From: Gorsachius magnificus
Lineage: Eukaryota > Chordata > Aves > Pelecaniformes > Ardeidae
Direction: 5' to 3'
Assembly (NCBI GenBank): GCA_034008185.1
Contig: CM067082.1
Location: forward strand, 155,937,895-156,001,894
Length of the DNA: 64,000 nt
Positions 32,665 to 45,700 of this stretch are shown here, in pieces. A model generated the notes under the pieces. That model was not told the DNA's origin. It did no database searches and worked only from the letters and a program-made list of their open reading frames with translations. Numbering within the stretch: the stretch's first letter is position 1; each line of letters begins with the position of its first letter. A program made the translations under genes and the position numbers.

Positions 32665-33706
32665 ATGAGAAAAACAAAATAAAAGGTCAAGAGAGAGCAG
32701 ATTAGATGGTGCAGGGAAAGAATTGCTGCACTTTCATGGTATCGGGACATTTGTTATCTAGAATGGTCTAGTTGGGGCACATTTTCATTTTCCTTCTCAA
32801 TATGGGTGAGAAGGTCTTGGAATATTTTAGGTCTTTCAGATTTCTTAGATTTGAGCTCAATAAGCTGCTGATGGAGAAGGTAGCTGACTTCCCCGCAGGA
32901 GTCACTGGGTAAAATACAAGTCTTCAGGCAGTTTGTACAGAAAGAAAATGATGGCCCCTGGCAGCTTTGGCACTAGGAAAGTGACCCGCACTAATGCTGT
33001 GTAACATCCCGGCTAGGTCTGTAGCGGTAGAGAAACAAATGGACATTAAATTCTGAGAGATGTGGCTACCCATCAAGACACCTCCTCCATCATGCTCATC
33101 TCCTCTTCATTTTCATCTCTCCTTTTCTATCTTGTTGGCCTTGCTCTTTTAAATTTCTCTCTGTCTCCTTACCTCTTTTTTTTTGAAAAAAAAAAAAAAA
33201 ATCTGCTTTTACAACATGCTCCCTCTCTCCTCTCATCTTACCCTCTCTTGTCATTACCCATCCTCTGAATCATGTTCACACAGACCTTGCTGCAAACCCC
33301 TCTCCTGTAAGGGCCAGCCTTCAGGAGAACACACAGATACGCTTGTCATATTATTAACAATATTTCTCTTTATTCCCAGCTTCTATTGAACACAACCACT
33401 GAGATACAGCTACTTTGATGGTGATGGTAGCCAGCAAGTATCTATGACTTATGCACAGCCTCATCCAGACGGTGTAGGGCCAGACACAGCTGCAACGGGG
33501 ACGGGTGTTTGTGCACACGCACCACGTTCACGGGACCGCAAAGCCACGCGATGGAATGGCCATGGGGAATGCAATCCAGACAGTGCCAGCCTTCTCCAAA
33601 AAGAAGCCCCACGTGGCTTCGGGCTTACAGGAAAGATGTCTCATCCCCTGCTTATTCTCAGCTGCTCTCAGAGGGAGCTGTGCACCAGCCTGCAGCTGTT
33701 TGACAG
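32665..33706. other. OBSCN: OBSCN leader intron, unique part
   Basis: Between the first coding exon and the left solo LTR. It contains pyrimidine-rich sequence and an A-run near 33.19 kb; open frames here are low-complexity. No feature was recognised. Confidence 0.6.
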
Positions 33707-34318
33707 TGTCATGGTTTAACCCGGCTGGCAACTCAGCACCACGCAGCCGCTCGCTCACTCCCCCCCTCCCTCAGTGGGATGGAGGAGAGAATCAGAGAAA
33801 AGAAAAAAAAAAGTAAGACCTGTGGGTTGAGATAGAGACAGTTTAATAAGAGAGAAGAATAACAACAACAACAATAATAATAATAATAATGGTAAGAAAA
33901 TATACAGAATATATAAAACAAGTGATGCACAATGCAATTGCTCACCACCCGCTGACCGATGCCCAGCCCGTCCCGAGCCGCGTTCACTCCCCCCGAGCTG
34001 TGATCACACAGCCCGAGCTGCGACCACTCTGCCCGTGACCGACCGATCGACCAACCTAACCCCCCCCCGAGCATGACGTTCTATGGTATGGAATAGCTCT
34101 TTGGACAGTTTGGGTCCTAGCTGTGCTGTACTCCCAGCTTGTTATGCCCCTGGCCAAGCAGGAGAAGCTCAAAAAGTCCTTGAGCAGTCTGAGCACTGCC
34201 TGGCAACAACTAAAAACATCAGCGTGTTATCAACATTCTTCTAGTACTAAATCCAAAGCACAGCACTACGCTAGCTTCTGTGAAGAAAATTAACTCTATC
34301 CCAGCCGAAACCAGGACA
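33707..34318 (-). mobile_element. Solo LTR of an avian ERVL-type element, copy 1
   Basis: The plus strand reads TGTCATGGTTTAACCCGGCT at one edge and CCCAGCCGAAACCAGGACA at the other, giving TG...CA termini. The transcription sense, judged from the recalled family consensus, is minus. It carries the GCAATTGCATTGTGCATCAC block, an (AAC)n/(AAT)n microsatellite near 33.86-33.89 kb, and a C-rich run where the family usually has a TATA box. The flanking five bases (GACAG and GATGG) match only partly, so the target duplication is decayed. No internal retroviral genes adjoin it; it is a solo LTR. This is an old endogenous copy. Confidence 0.85.
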
Positions 34319-35333
34319 GATGGCACGGACCAGCCAAGGGGACGAGGCTTAAGCAGTGTTCAAAACCAAAGCTCGTGGCAATCCTGGTGCCACTGTGTTC
34401 CGAGAAAGTCAAAAGGAATCAGCGGCACTGATCTTTACAGCCACGTTCACTCACACACAGAGTCTATCCATCGTAATACAACAGAGATCGTCACCTTCAG
34501 GGTCCCCCTAAAGCCCACAGAAGCACAGAAACCTTTCTTGCTTCTTCACATCTCTTTACATGGACTCATGGATGTCCTTTTCCTTCTGCTGGAGGACTCT
34601 ACTTCTCCAAGAAACCCTTTTCCATGCATTGGCTATCATTTCCTTTGATAAGTATAGCACAGCTAAAAGCTTGGTCTTGACCCCATTAGCACCAGTAACT
34701 GTGCACCAGCTGTCTCTCCCTGGGAGCAGGATTAGACCTGATGATAGCAGTCAGTAAGGAAAGCAAGCTTCCCCAGCCCCAGGCCTTGCTGGAAGTCCTA
34801 CTCAGAAGACTTGAGTGCACTATTTCTCTCCAAGCTACTACACCTCTTTGGCCTCACGATGCCAGACACTCCTGTCTTAGCAAGCTCACGCGGCTCTGCC
34901 TGAGCTATAGGGACGGTCCCTCCTCGGGGGCGATGGCAGTGCTGCTCTCACATCTGTGCTCTTTCACCTTCACAGCACCACACAAAGCGAAACGACCAGG
35001 GCGCTGCGTGCTGTAACTCAGAAAGGAAATAATAACCAGTCACCGCGACAGAAATATCCTCCTTAATCCCACAGCAGTTCGGCTTCCCCGCTGGCCACAA
35101 ATCCACCCACTCTCTCACCCAATGGCAGATGCCCACACAATCTCCCCCTCCTCCTCCTCGCCTCCAGCAGAAATCAGGAGGAACAGGCCAAAAACCTGCT
35201 TTCATTTCTTGAGTCACCATCTGAGCAGAGAGGTTTCATTATTTTTTTCCATCCTCCTCCAGCTCCTGTTGCAGTGCATTAACGTTAACGTGCAAATATC
35301 TGATGGCACCAGGGAGTGGGGGCTGGATCGACC

Positions 35334-35425
35334 TGCTGCATGACCTTGGGGAAATTGCTTATTTTCCCCATGTCTTGGCTCCCCTCCCATTTCATCTTCG
35401 TATCAGGACAGGGATGGTCTCACAA
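35334..35425 (+). repeat. MIR-like SINE relic
   Basis: TGCATGACCTTGGGGAAATT followed by GCTTATTTTCCCCATG resembles the recalled MIR block 'tgtgaccttgggcaagtcacttaacctc ... tttccccatctg'. Diverged. Confidence 0.45.
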
Positions 35426-37429
35426 ATAATTATGCACACAGCGTACATACGACAACGTATGTGCTGGAGTATATGACAAATGCATGAAAATTAATAACAA
35501 ATTACAATTTTTCATTCCATTTACACTGCTGGCGATTGAAAGACACAAATTGCCATCAAAACTAAATACTGGTAAATACAAAAATATGAAAGGGTATTCA
35601 GTGTAATAATTATTACCCTTGAAGATGGCCTAGCTGAGCTAACCTTCAAACTTCATTTGGGCCACAAATCTAAGGCAAAACCAAATGCAGTCTTCCTTCT
35701 ATATTTATCAGGAAAATAAACTATGTCCTATCCTATCCTGCCTCTCCCCCTCTAAAGAACAGATGAAACTCTTAAGAAGCAGTCAAAGACTTTTCCCTTT
35801 TAGAAAGGATCAATTTCGTGTGAATAATTCAATTTTGGTTGCTTTTGTTTCCCGGTATCAAGCAAATTTCATTATTCCACCAGAAATCTTTAGAAAGTAA
35901 ATAAAATGCTTTCAAAGCTGAAATCTGGGGGAAAAAAAATTAATGGGGCCAAATCATTCTAGTAAACACTGAGGGTGCAAAGAATGATTGGCTTGCAGTC
36001 ATTAGTGCTAAGACCAACTGACTTTCTGTAGAGTGGTCACCTTCAATATGAGTTGTAATGAATATAGGGAACTGTTTTTCCCTTGGTCTCAAACTGGTCT
36101 AGAAATCTGTGAACAAGCTTGCACTTCTTTAGTCCTTCTTACTACCTTCAACCTCCGTCCTCACTTGAGCTTTAAAATGTATTTTCCATGAACACTCTCA
36201 AAGCTGCAAGCAGAGAAGCTGCATGAATGGTTAGAAGACGCAGATACGAGCCTTGGGCTTGAGCCAAAGTACATTGAAGTCAGTGGAAATTTCCACTGAA
36301 GTCAATTGATTGACAATCAGAGTCTTCTGCTAATTTGGGGAAGGACCGTTTCAATGTTCGGAGGGGGAGGCTGGGATTCAAGTTCATCTCTGGAGAATCC
36401 AGTAACATTCACGACATTAACTAAGAATTAACAATCCAAACACAGACTCAGAGCTCATGTCCTAATCTTTCCCAGCCATTAGCTTGAATTTCAGGCTGCA
36501 CTGTGTTGTCAAAGCACTTGGATCCATCTTCAGAAGACATTGCCATGTCTCATCCTTCCTAGATCCCTAGTTTTTTCTGACAGATGTGTCAGTCTGATTC
36601 ATTTCCTGCTTCAAATCCATAACATCAAAATGAACAAAACCCAAAGTTGCTTCACTTCTCCTTCAAAGTGGGCTCTGCACAACATGGAGAAGTGCCTGGA
36701 GCTCAGAGATGACTACAAGCATGAGAGGCGCCTGCTTGGGAGCCAGCTGGTGACATTTCAGCAAACAGTGGCTTCCCTCAAACCACCCATGTGCTGTTTG
36801 TCTCACCTGGTCCTCAGGAGACGTATCCACGCCTGGAGGAGAGCTCTGCTCTGTGGGAGCGTAGTGGGTGCTCTCAAAGCCCAGCTTTTACAAGGCTGGG
36901 AGCAGGAATGCCACGCGCTTCCTAAAGCTCTTGTGCATCCTCCTCCCCTCCTGTGCTAAACAGTGCCCCAACAAGCCCCAGCTGCTCACTGGTATCTCTG
37001 ATAGCCAAGAACAGTCAAAATACAGGGAAGCTGATGCATCAGGTGCCTTTGCTTTTGCTCCTGAACCAGACTGGTGCAGCAAATCCCACCAAGACGCTTC
37101 TTTCCAGTGGCCATAACCTCAAGGTCCAGCCTCCCTCTCCCGTGGCTCCCAAACACACGCCTAGTGTTTGCAACTCACTTCTCTCCACTAGGTACGAGCC
37201 ACTGTGTCCACAGACCTCCTACCACAAGGTGAAGACCCCATGTCCCATGCTGTAATCTACACCTCACCTCACTCTCCACCAGCTCCCACCACACACCCTC
37301 ACATCCAACACTTCCTGTGTCATTACCAATGGCCAGGATGACAGAAGAAAGTCCAGGAATCAGCGAAAACACTGCGTGCTCATCAGTATTATTTTAATTT
37401 CTAACATGGTAGGAAAGCAAAACAGGGTT

Positions 37430-37530
37430 TATTCCTTGTTCTGCCACCGGCTTACTTTTACAACCATGAGAAAGCTGCTCAAACTTCTCTCTTCGGTGCC
37501 CATCTGAAAAAGGGGGTAAAAACCTTGCCT
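37430..37530 (+). repeat. MIR-like SINE relic
   Basis: Contains GTTCTGCCACCGGCTTACTT and, about 60 bases on, GTGCCCATCTGAAAAAGGGG. Both fit, in the right order and spacing, the MIR 'ctgccacttactagctgtgtgacc ... cccatctgtaaaatggg' segments. Confidence 0.5.
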
Positions 37531-38984
37531 TATGGGTGTTGAGAAATATGAAATCCAGTAACAGGCATGGAATCCTAACTTGCGGCAAGGATGAAGCTGC
37601 AAGAAGCATCTAACACTCAGGCAGATCAGTTCAGATAGGCTGCCCTAGATCAGCTGCATTTTAGGAGTTTAAATGGCATAAAATGCACCACATTAGATTA
37701 GGCTGATAGATTAGAAGAGGGAGAGGGTAGCCTTGTGGCCATCCAGAAAGGGCAAGATTTAATATTGCTATAGTGTACCTTGAAATCAATTTAGTAAACA
37801 ATTACACCAAGTCAGATTCTTTATACGCACACCCAAATTATTAAAATAAATAAACATATAAATAAACAAATAGAAGTAGTAACTCTGCAAGTGCCAGGAC
37901 AGCTCGCTTGGAAGCAATGGGACTGACAACAAAACGTGAATAAACCTACTCAGTGCAGATGCCCTTTCCAATTAATCTCAGACCTTTACCAGTGTCGTAT
38001 TTCTCCTTGTAATCCCTCTGTGATTAATCATTTGCAGCAGAGATCACATTCCCATCTGGGTATTTCTGAGCACGCCGAAGGCAAAGTAGCAAGCACTTGT
38101 AATTTTACTTATGTCTTTGTTCATTCAAATTTTCCCTGGTTTATGTCTGGGGGGAAAGGGGCACCAGTGCACAGACCTGTCAGATAATGCAAATAAATCA
38201 AATCGCTGCCCAGGAACCAACATGTGGCTATGCAGCCAATCAAGGCCACCTGCCCCCTTCTCTTCACCCTTTTCCATCTCTGCCCTACGCCTGCTGCCCC
38301 ACGGACAAGAGAGCAAGTCCTTTGTGGTGGGAACAACCACAGACTACTCCAGTTCCTGCTGGAGTAATCGGAGGTGGTGGTCATCAGGAGAGTCATCAGG
38401 AGATGGAGAGTCCCGATGGCAGTGCCATCGCTCTCTTGACCTCTTGTGATTCACTGTGCTTGTGCTGGCTGATGGATTGGTTTCACATTGCTTCACCAAC
38501 GTTGAGCTGCATCTGAAAAGCCTTCAGCAACCTCTGAGCAGGTAGAGGTCCCACATCACAGCATCCTGTCCCTGAGCAGTCAGCAGCCTGCGATGATGCT
38601 CTTTGGCGTGAGACAGGACAGGGGTGGTGGGTTATTCTCTGTCCAAGCCTGTCGATTCAATGGTTAGAAAGGGAATCCTATCCACCTTGACCCTGGGCAA
38701 AGAGCAAAAGGCATTGTGCAATCCAGCTCATAAAATATTCCCAAGACAAATACAGCCAGAAGGAGCACACCTGCATAATCACAAGCCTGGAGGATGTAAA
38801 GCCCAGGTGAGGACAGTCACGTAACCCTAAGAGACCACTGAAGTCTGAATATAGCTCAGGAGCATGGAGGTTCTCTCCACCACCATGTTAAGACTCATCC
38901 CATGCCTGCTTGCTCATTTCCTCAATCCTCTTTTATCCTTCCTTTGCCAAAGCAGCAAACTGTTGATCTGGAGGTCTTTTTCTT

Positions 38985-39257
38985 AGAATCATAGAATGTT
39001 TTGGGTTGGAAGGGACCCCTAGAGGTCATCTAGTCCAACCCCCCTGCAGTGAGCAGGGACACCACTAACTAGATCAGGTTGCTCAGAGCCCCATCCAACT
39101 TGGCCTTGAATGTTTCCAGGGATGGAGCCTCCACCACCTCTCTGGGCAACCCGTTCCAGTGTTTCACCACCCTCATTGTAAAGAATTTCCTCCTTAGATC
39201 CAGTCTAAACCTACCCTGTTTTAGTTTAAACCATTACCCCTTGTCCTGTCCTTCTTG
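38985..39257 (-). repeat. CR1 LINE 3' end fragment (270 bp)
   Basis: Reverse-complement CR1 with the AGAATCATAGAATGTTTTGG start, GACCCCTAGAGGTCATCTAG, and on through GTAAAGAATTTCCTCCTTAG to the CCATTACCCCTTGTCC segment. Clear and little diverged. Confidence 0.95.
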
Positions 39258-40998
39258 GTGTTAAGTGTTTGTATTTCCCATACTTTCTCCACAATGCCAA
39301 CTGCTCAGCCTTGCACTCCTTCCTCTCTTGATGGGAAAGGTAAGATTCATAGGGAACCTCCCATCTCTGGATTCCCATCTTTCACAAAATACCTCTAAAA
39401 CAGAAGCTCTAGATAAAAATCAAGTCAGCACTAGTATTACTGTAGTTTACATGACATATCTACACGTGGTGTTCCATCTAAAAACATCCGGAAACGGCAT
39501 CTGTGGGTGGGAAGGGAAGTTGATGGGTCGCAAAATGGGAAGTGCAGATTTCCTTTGATGGTTAAAGTTCTGCTGAGGGAAAACAGCGGTAACCCAGCTT
39601 CCCTATTACTTCTAACAACCTCCCAGGGAACGGACAACTTTGAAATAGCACAAGTATTCAGGGTCAGCTGCAAGCTTAGTGACATCAGATGGGCACGGAT
39701 GGGCTCCTACAAGCCATTACACCAGACAGGGCGCTCTAGGGGTGAAATACACACCAGCACACCCAGTGCTTCATGCCCGTTACATCTCTAAATCAGGCGT
39801 AAGTAGAGATTTGCGTCGGTGCACTAATCTGAGATGGCAGAATTTATCTGACGCCCGTTTCATCAGAGCAGGAACGGTATCTGTCACTGAGGAGCTGGAC
39901 TCAGAGCTTAGATTGGGCTACTTTAAATTCCACTTCAGTGAGGGACAACAGATTTTGGCATGTTCAAAGGTCATTTGATGAGCAGATGGAAGGGCTTTCC
40001 ATGGTGGTTTGGAGGATCAGTCGCCCTGTGCTGTAGGAGATGTCAGATGTAGAGAACTCCATGTGCTTGCAATAAACTAAGCCTTTTGCAATAAGCTTCA
40101 ATCTCAGTTCAGAGTAAGGCTCATTTGGATTCCCTGCCATCTATCGCCTCCACAGTAAGCCAAAGTCCATGGGAGATGCCAAGAGAAATTTCACAGTGGG
40201 TCAGTGGCTAACATGGTGTAAAACTTGGTGAGCAGCCCTCAGCAAAAAGATGGCCAAGCTCAAGGCAAAAACCACCTTACACTTCTGACCATCAGGGTAG
40301 GGCTAAATATGTACCAGCTGTCTAGGAAGGGACCTGCATCACCTCATGCTTCCAGTATTCATCCTTCATCAGTAAACATAATATTTCCAATGACTGGTAG
40401 CAAACAAAAAAGAGTCAACCAAACCATTAGAAAATTCCAACAAGACGCAAAAACACATGGCACGGTTTGTGCACGCTGCCAGGCTGGACAGTCAGATCAT
40501 CCTCCTGTCACATAAGCAAGCATTATTTTTTTTACACTTAATGCAAACCGTGGGAGACTGAGGCCACTGACATAGTCTATATGGTTAAAGAACACGCTCA
40601 TCTTTCCTCTTTGATATAGACACAGACCTATTGCTTATAAAGATCATCCCTCTTTTAACCATATGGCCAGCAATTGCTTTCCATCAACACACCAACAGCT
40701 TCGAGAAGGTCCATGCAAAGGAGGGATGACTTCTTCCTACTTGGTCTTTGCTACAGCACAGGGGCTTTGCTTCAGATTCTGCCCTCAATGAAGCAACAAA
40801 AAAACCCCAGAAGCTTCCAAAGGACTAAAACTGCTGAGATCAGCCCCTCTGTAATCACGACTCCACGGCAGCACCTTTTCCTTTTACTCTCTGGAGCCTA
40901 AAGGCACCCAGGCTGCTCTGCCATAAAGGCACAAGGGAGGTCTCAGCATTCAGCGATGCTCATTCCTGCTCCGTGGGGGTGAGAAGGCAGGAGACAAA
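39258..40998. other. Unique intergenic or leader-intron sequence
   Basis: No repeat, RNA gene or exon recognised. Open frames are short and without signatures. Confidence 0.5.
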
Positions 40999-41503
40999 TC
41001 ACAGAATCATAGAATCACTTTGGTTGGAAAAGACCTTTAAGATCATCGAGTCCAACCTTTAACCTAACCCTGCCATCCCACCACTAAACCATGTCCCTGA
41101 GCACCTCATCTATCCTTCTTTTAAATACCTCCAGGGATGGGGACTCCACCACCTCCCTGGGCAGCCCATTCCAGAGCCTGACAACCCTCTCGGTGAAGAA
41201 GTTTTTCCTAATGTCTAGCCTAAACCTGCCCTGGTGCAGCTTCAAACCATTCCCCCTCGTCCTATCATCCGTTACCAGGGAGAAGAGGCCGACCCCCACC
41301 TCGCTACAGCCTCCTCCTCAGGCAGTTGTAGAGGGCGATCAGGTCTCCCCTCAGCCTCCTCTTCTCCAGACTAAAGACCCCCAGCTCCCCCAGCTGCTCC
41401 TCATATGCCTTGTGTTCCAGACCCCTCCCCAGCTTTGTGGCTCTCCTCTGGACATGCTCCAGCAATGCAACATCTTTCTTGTAGTGAGGGGCCCAAATGG
41501 AGG
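40999..41503 (-). repeat. CR1 LINE 3' part (about 505 bp)
   Basis: Opens TCACAGAATCATAGAATCAC and GGTTGGAAAAGACCTTTAAG. It runs through the C-terminal ORF region, whose minus-strand frames show CR1 words such as [20 protein letters not shown] and [16 protein letters not shown] with frameshifts between them. It ends in the [13 protein letters not shown] segment. Confidence 0.95.
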
Positions 41504-42084
41504 GAAAAGACAAAAATCCTGGGTTTGCCACCCCTGGAGACAGAAAAGGTGCAACATAAATTCCAGCAATGTCATCACAAATTTCACCCAGCTGGATTCT
41601 GCTTTCCACACAGCCCCTGGAGCGCGGTGGCTATGGCAGAATCCCAGGGGTAGGTACCGCCCGGCGTCTGCTCAGGTGACAGCCAGCTCAGCTTTAAAGG
41701 TTCAGCAAAACAGTGGATTCACACTGGTTTATTTTCCTTTACTGGTCTCATGGTTTAGAAGGTTAAACTTGTACATGCCTGCAGTTAGCAGCTCCATGTT
41801 ACAGCTGCACTAATGCACGGTGCCCCTCCGCAGTGCCTACGTGCAGGTACCTTTCTCTCCCTTGCACAAATAAAACCGGCACTCAACCAAACCAATCCCA
41901 ACTCCTAAATCCTTTGCATTAACAGAAAAAAGAAACTCTTTTATCTGAAAGCTAGAAACACCGCTTCCAGTTTCAGCACGTGCGATTTCCTACGCGCGGG
42001 ATCACCACTCCCATAGGGACGAAGAATTCCCTTGGTGACAATTAGCAGCGAGGCTCCAACCTAAGCCCTTGTATTTTAACAAGC

Positions 42085-42149
42085 GGACGTCATTGTCATT
42101 ACAGCCACTCCACCCCATTGAGCTGTAGGGCCCAAAATAGCCTCAGCTG
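42085..42149. promoter_or_regulatory. Cluster of CRE-like, CACCC, near-CArG and E-box motifs
   Basis: Within 65 bp there are GGACGTCA (7 of 8 to the CRE palindrome), CCACCCC, CCAAAATAGC (9 of 10 to the serum response factor CArG box) and CAGCTG (a MyoD-type E-box). The combination is typical of striated-muscle control regions, but short motifs occur by chance and no TATA box or initiator is apparent. Confidence 0.25.
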
Positions 42150-42749
42150 TCGAGCTCCATCTCTCTCCATCTCTCATCAGAGCCATTTGTAGAAATGCGA
42201 GGAGGTGGGGGGTTGCAGCGTGAATCGGTATTGACGCTGGAGAGAAGCTCGGAGGAAAAAAAAAAAACCAAAAAAAAAACCCTTGCTGAAGAGAAAAGCA
42301 GCCCTGAGATTATGCCCTGGAAATAAAACTTTTAAAAACACACTCCTTGCTGCCACCTCTCCGCAGGAACTGTGTTTTTTCCAGGCTCTCCATGCACCCC
42401 GCAATCTCCAATGCCGGGACAAAACACGTCAAGCAGAATCAACAGCTTTAAACCTGATTTTCCTCTCTTTTCCACTCTCCTTTGGAGGTTCGTCTTTGCT
42501 CCTTTGATAACATGGTCAGAGGTAATTAAGCCAAGCAATCCATATTTGGGTCAGACCAGAAGGAGGATGGATTTGCCACCTGCACCTTCAGCTCCATCTT
42601 CAAATAGGTTTCATAAAGCAAGGCACACTCCAGCATAGTAACATTGGCATAGAAATACCCTCACCCCTCCCTCAGCCACAAGCAATATTCTCCACTTTCT
42701 CTGGACACCAGCGTCCCCCAGTCTGCTCCTCTTTAGCTGAAGGTTTAGG

Positions 42750-42762
42750 TCTTACCTGGAGT
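42750..42762 (-). promoter_or_regulatory. Candidate donor of an OBSCN 5' non-coding exon
   Basis: On the coding strand the sequence reads AAGACTCCAG|GTAAGACC, a nearly ideal U1 site. It lies about 10 kb upstream of the first coding exon, on the correct strand, in CR1-free DNA. Other good donors on this strand exist (for example near 45.95 and 55.97 kb), so this is only one candidate. Confidence 0.25.
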
Positions 42763-45700
42763 CTTGACAGAAGAGGAGAAACAAAACTCTGGGCAGAGTA
42801 AGAAAAAGCCGATTCCTACTGAGATGACAGAAGGGGGAAGGGGAAAAAGGGGAACAGAGGACATGGGGTGACCATGTTGGGTTTGGTTCCCCTGCCCCTT
42901 TCCCCTCCAAGAAAATAAAACAGAAACCCCAGCGATGGCAGGGACGCACAGCAGAAGGTCCCCCCGAGTCCCCCGGCAGTGGCTTTGCTGCTCGGGGTTA
43001 GGCAGTGCCACCCCCCCTCTGGGTTGTCCTCCTCCAGTCAAATTGCTGACGTGCTTTGCTTTCCCTCTGCAGTCCAGCTCCAAAATAGCTCTGGGTGTCA
43101 TTTACCGGGGAGATTAAGTTTCCTGCAGGAGAGAGGCGAAAGGGCATCGTTTTAGGGACTCGCTGGGATGGTCCAGCAATAAGGAGGCGGGAGGGAAACC
43201 ATCAGAGGTTTGGTGGTGTGGGAGACAAGCTGGGGTGACAGGGAGGGTCAGAACCGCCCCTCAAGAGGCCACCCCAAAGCCCAATGTGACGTGGGGACCC
43301 GGGAACAGGCAGCTGCCAACTTATCAGTGCTGCACACTAGACAGGAATTCTTTTCCAAAGGCATCAGATCAATAGTAGGATTATTTATAACCTCCCAGGG
43401 AAAAGTTGTTGCAATGGTGAATAAATGGCAAGTTAATAAACCCAAGCATCTCTCTTCCTTTCTTAACCCAAGCGTCTCTCTCCCTTTCTTAGCGTGAATC
43501 TGAAACGTCTGCAAAAATGGCACGAGTCGCATGTACATCGCATCCCAGAAGCTCAAGATCAGATTATCTGCATTTACCAGTAAAAATGGCTATTTTTTTT
43601 AACATTTTCCTGAACACAGAGCTCACACCAACCCTTATTAAGCAAAGTATTCTGAATTTCAAAGCCATTTCTGACAGAGTCCAGCGGGCTCACCCACAGC
43701 CACTTCACCTCTGCATGGCTATCGGGAGCGAACTACCAGCTACGCTTATTTTTATTTTTGGCAGTAAACAAAGCAGATAACGCGCTGCAGAGTCTGAGGG
43801 CGCGGACCAGCTAACGACGCAGCAGTATGTTGTGTGGACTCACTTGTCAGGGCACAAAAACACCAGCAGGGGAGCCAAATGGGAGGTTTATTTGGGATTT
43901 TGAAAGCGGGGGTTGAAAAGAGTCAGAAGGACCAAAGACAGGGAACCGTGGTGGCTGCAGTGTCCTATGTCATCAGGGCAGAGGAACAGCTGCTTCTGCC
44001 TTGCATGTAGTAGGAATCTCAACTCTTGAAGCCTCCAAGTTTTGCACTGGGTTCACAGGGCACTTGGCTACTGAAAACTAAATTGCAGAAGACGTCCAGC
44101 ACGATCTAAGTGCTAATGGGATCTCCTTGAAAGCAGAGAGCAAGGAGAAGGTGACAAGGATGAAAATAAGATCAGGAGAACTCCATTAACTTAATGCAGT
44201 GGGATGACCGAGGACAAGGATGCCAGCCAGCAGGAGACACTGAAGCTGTCCTAGGGCTGGTTTCTCTACAGGGAAGAAGCTAGACTCTGGTTTGGCCCAG
44301 AAGCAGATCGTGTTTTACCCCATGCAGCGACCTGTTGAGAGCAGGGCTGTCACCTGCTGGAGAACTGACCCAGTGATGGAAGAGAAAAAGCCCCAGCAAG
44401 CATAAGATACACCATCATCTTCCAAAGGGGGAATGGGAAGGGGAGTGCTGAGTGGTGACTCTCTGAGGAGATGGAAGGACCCACCTCTCAAATCTAACCA
44501 TGAGCAATTTGCTGCCCACCAGTGACCAAACCTGAGGCATGGCAGGAAGGTGGCGTGCTACTGCCTTGTGCTCCCCCCTCTTTTCAAGTCAGAATAGCCA
44601 GAATGCACCCACTGAGGCAAAATCAACCATAAAGTTATAGGATTGAGGGGGGAAACCAGGTACCTGGATCTCAGGTGACATCTGAACTGTCTGCGCATTG
44701 GCCAAGTATCTTTATCAGATGTTTAGGGACAGCTTTGTGAAACTCGTCTCCCCTTTTAAAGGTACCGGACATTCTGCTCAGTTCTTCCCTCTCTTTTGAA
44801 GACGGTTTAAAGTTGTAGCTGCAGGTGCAGCAGCAGATACCTACCACCAAACTTATGGTGACCTCCCAAAGACACGGCAAAGCTGCCCAAGTTTTGTTAG
44901 TACCTTTTGGTACGCCCTTGAATCAATGCAATTTAATTTCTGAACAGGATAATTTGTATTCTTGCACCAGATGAACATACAAAGAAATTATTTCCTACTG
45001 AGTCCTGCTTTGCACTTTGAGGTCTATGCCCAACCCGAAACTTGAATAAAGCAGCGCCCCATTTGGAGCAAAGCAAAGCAAATTAAATGTTCCCCAGCCC
45101 CCCCGTGAAGCAATCTGGCTTGCACTTCCCTGCCCTGTGAGAACCAGCAAACTGTGGATCACCATCGCCAGAGGCACGAGGAGGATTCTTACGGGATTAA
45201 ATGAGCAAACACTGCCTTTCACTCCACACATTGCTGTCTTCAAGGAGGAGCTCAGAAACAACACTTTATGCACTCTTTTTTTTTTTTTGTAATGTATACA
45301 GAGGGCCAGCCGTATGGACTGGAATTATGAAGTCATGACAGGTTCATTTTCACCCCTGTCATGATTAGCAGCTCAATGACTATTGGCAACTGATTGCTGG
45401 ACCCACGTGGCTGATGCTTCTCTGAAAAAATGGAACAAACACCGGCAAAATTCTCCACCATGCATTTAGATGTAAATAATGAATTCCATGCCGGCTCCGC
45501 TGCCAGAACCTTGAAGAAAGAGTAGGTAATTAATATGCAGCAATCATTATTTGGACGTGCTAATTATAAGACAAATGCAACCGCATCAGCTTCACTTGGC
45601 AACCCTGTGATGATGATACAAAAGCCTCTGCCTGGCTTCCAAGCCGCCATCTCTATCCTGTTCACATCTGAAATGAAGGCACATTTTTTTGGAAGGGTTT

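Larger units (their letters stand above)
34319..38984. other. Leader-intron or upstream DNA with two MIR-like relics
   Basis: Mostly unique sequence. MIR-like relics are listed at 35.34 and 37.43 kb. The open frames here, the longest 139 codons on the plus strand at 36540-36959, lack domain signatures and are probably chance. Confidence 0.6.

Noticed and set aside
36540..36959. 139-codon plus-strand open frame
   Set aside because: No recognisable motif, no splice or promoter context, opposite strand to OBSCN; treated as chance.
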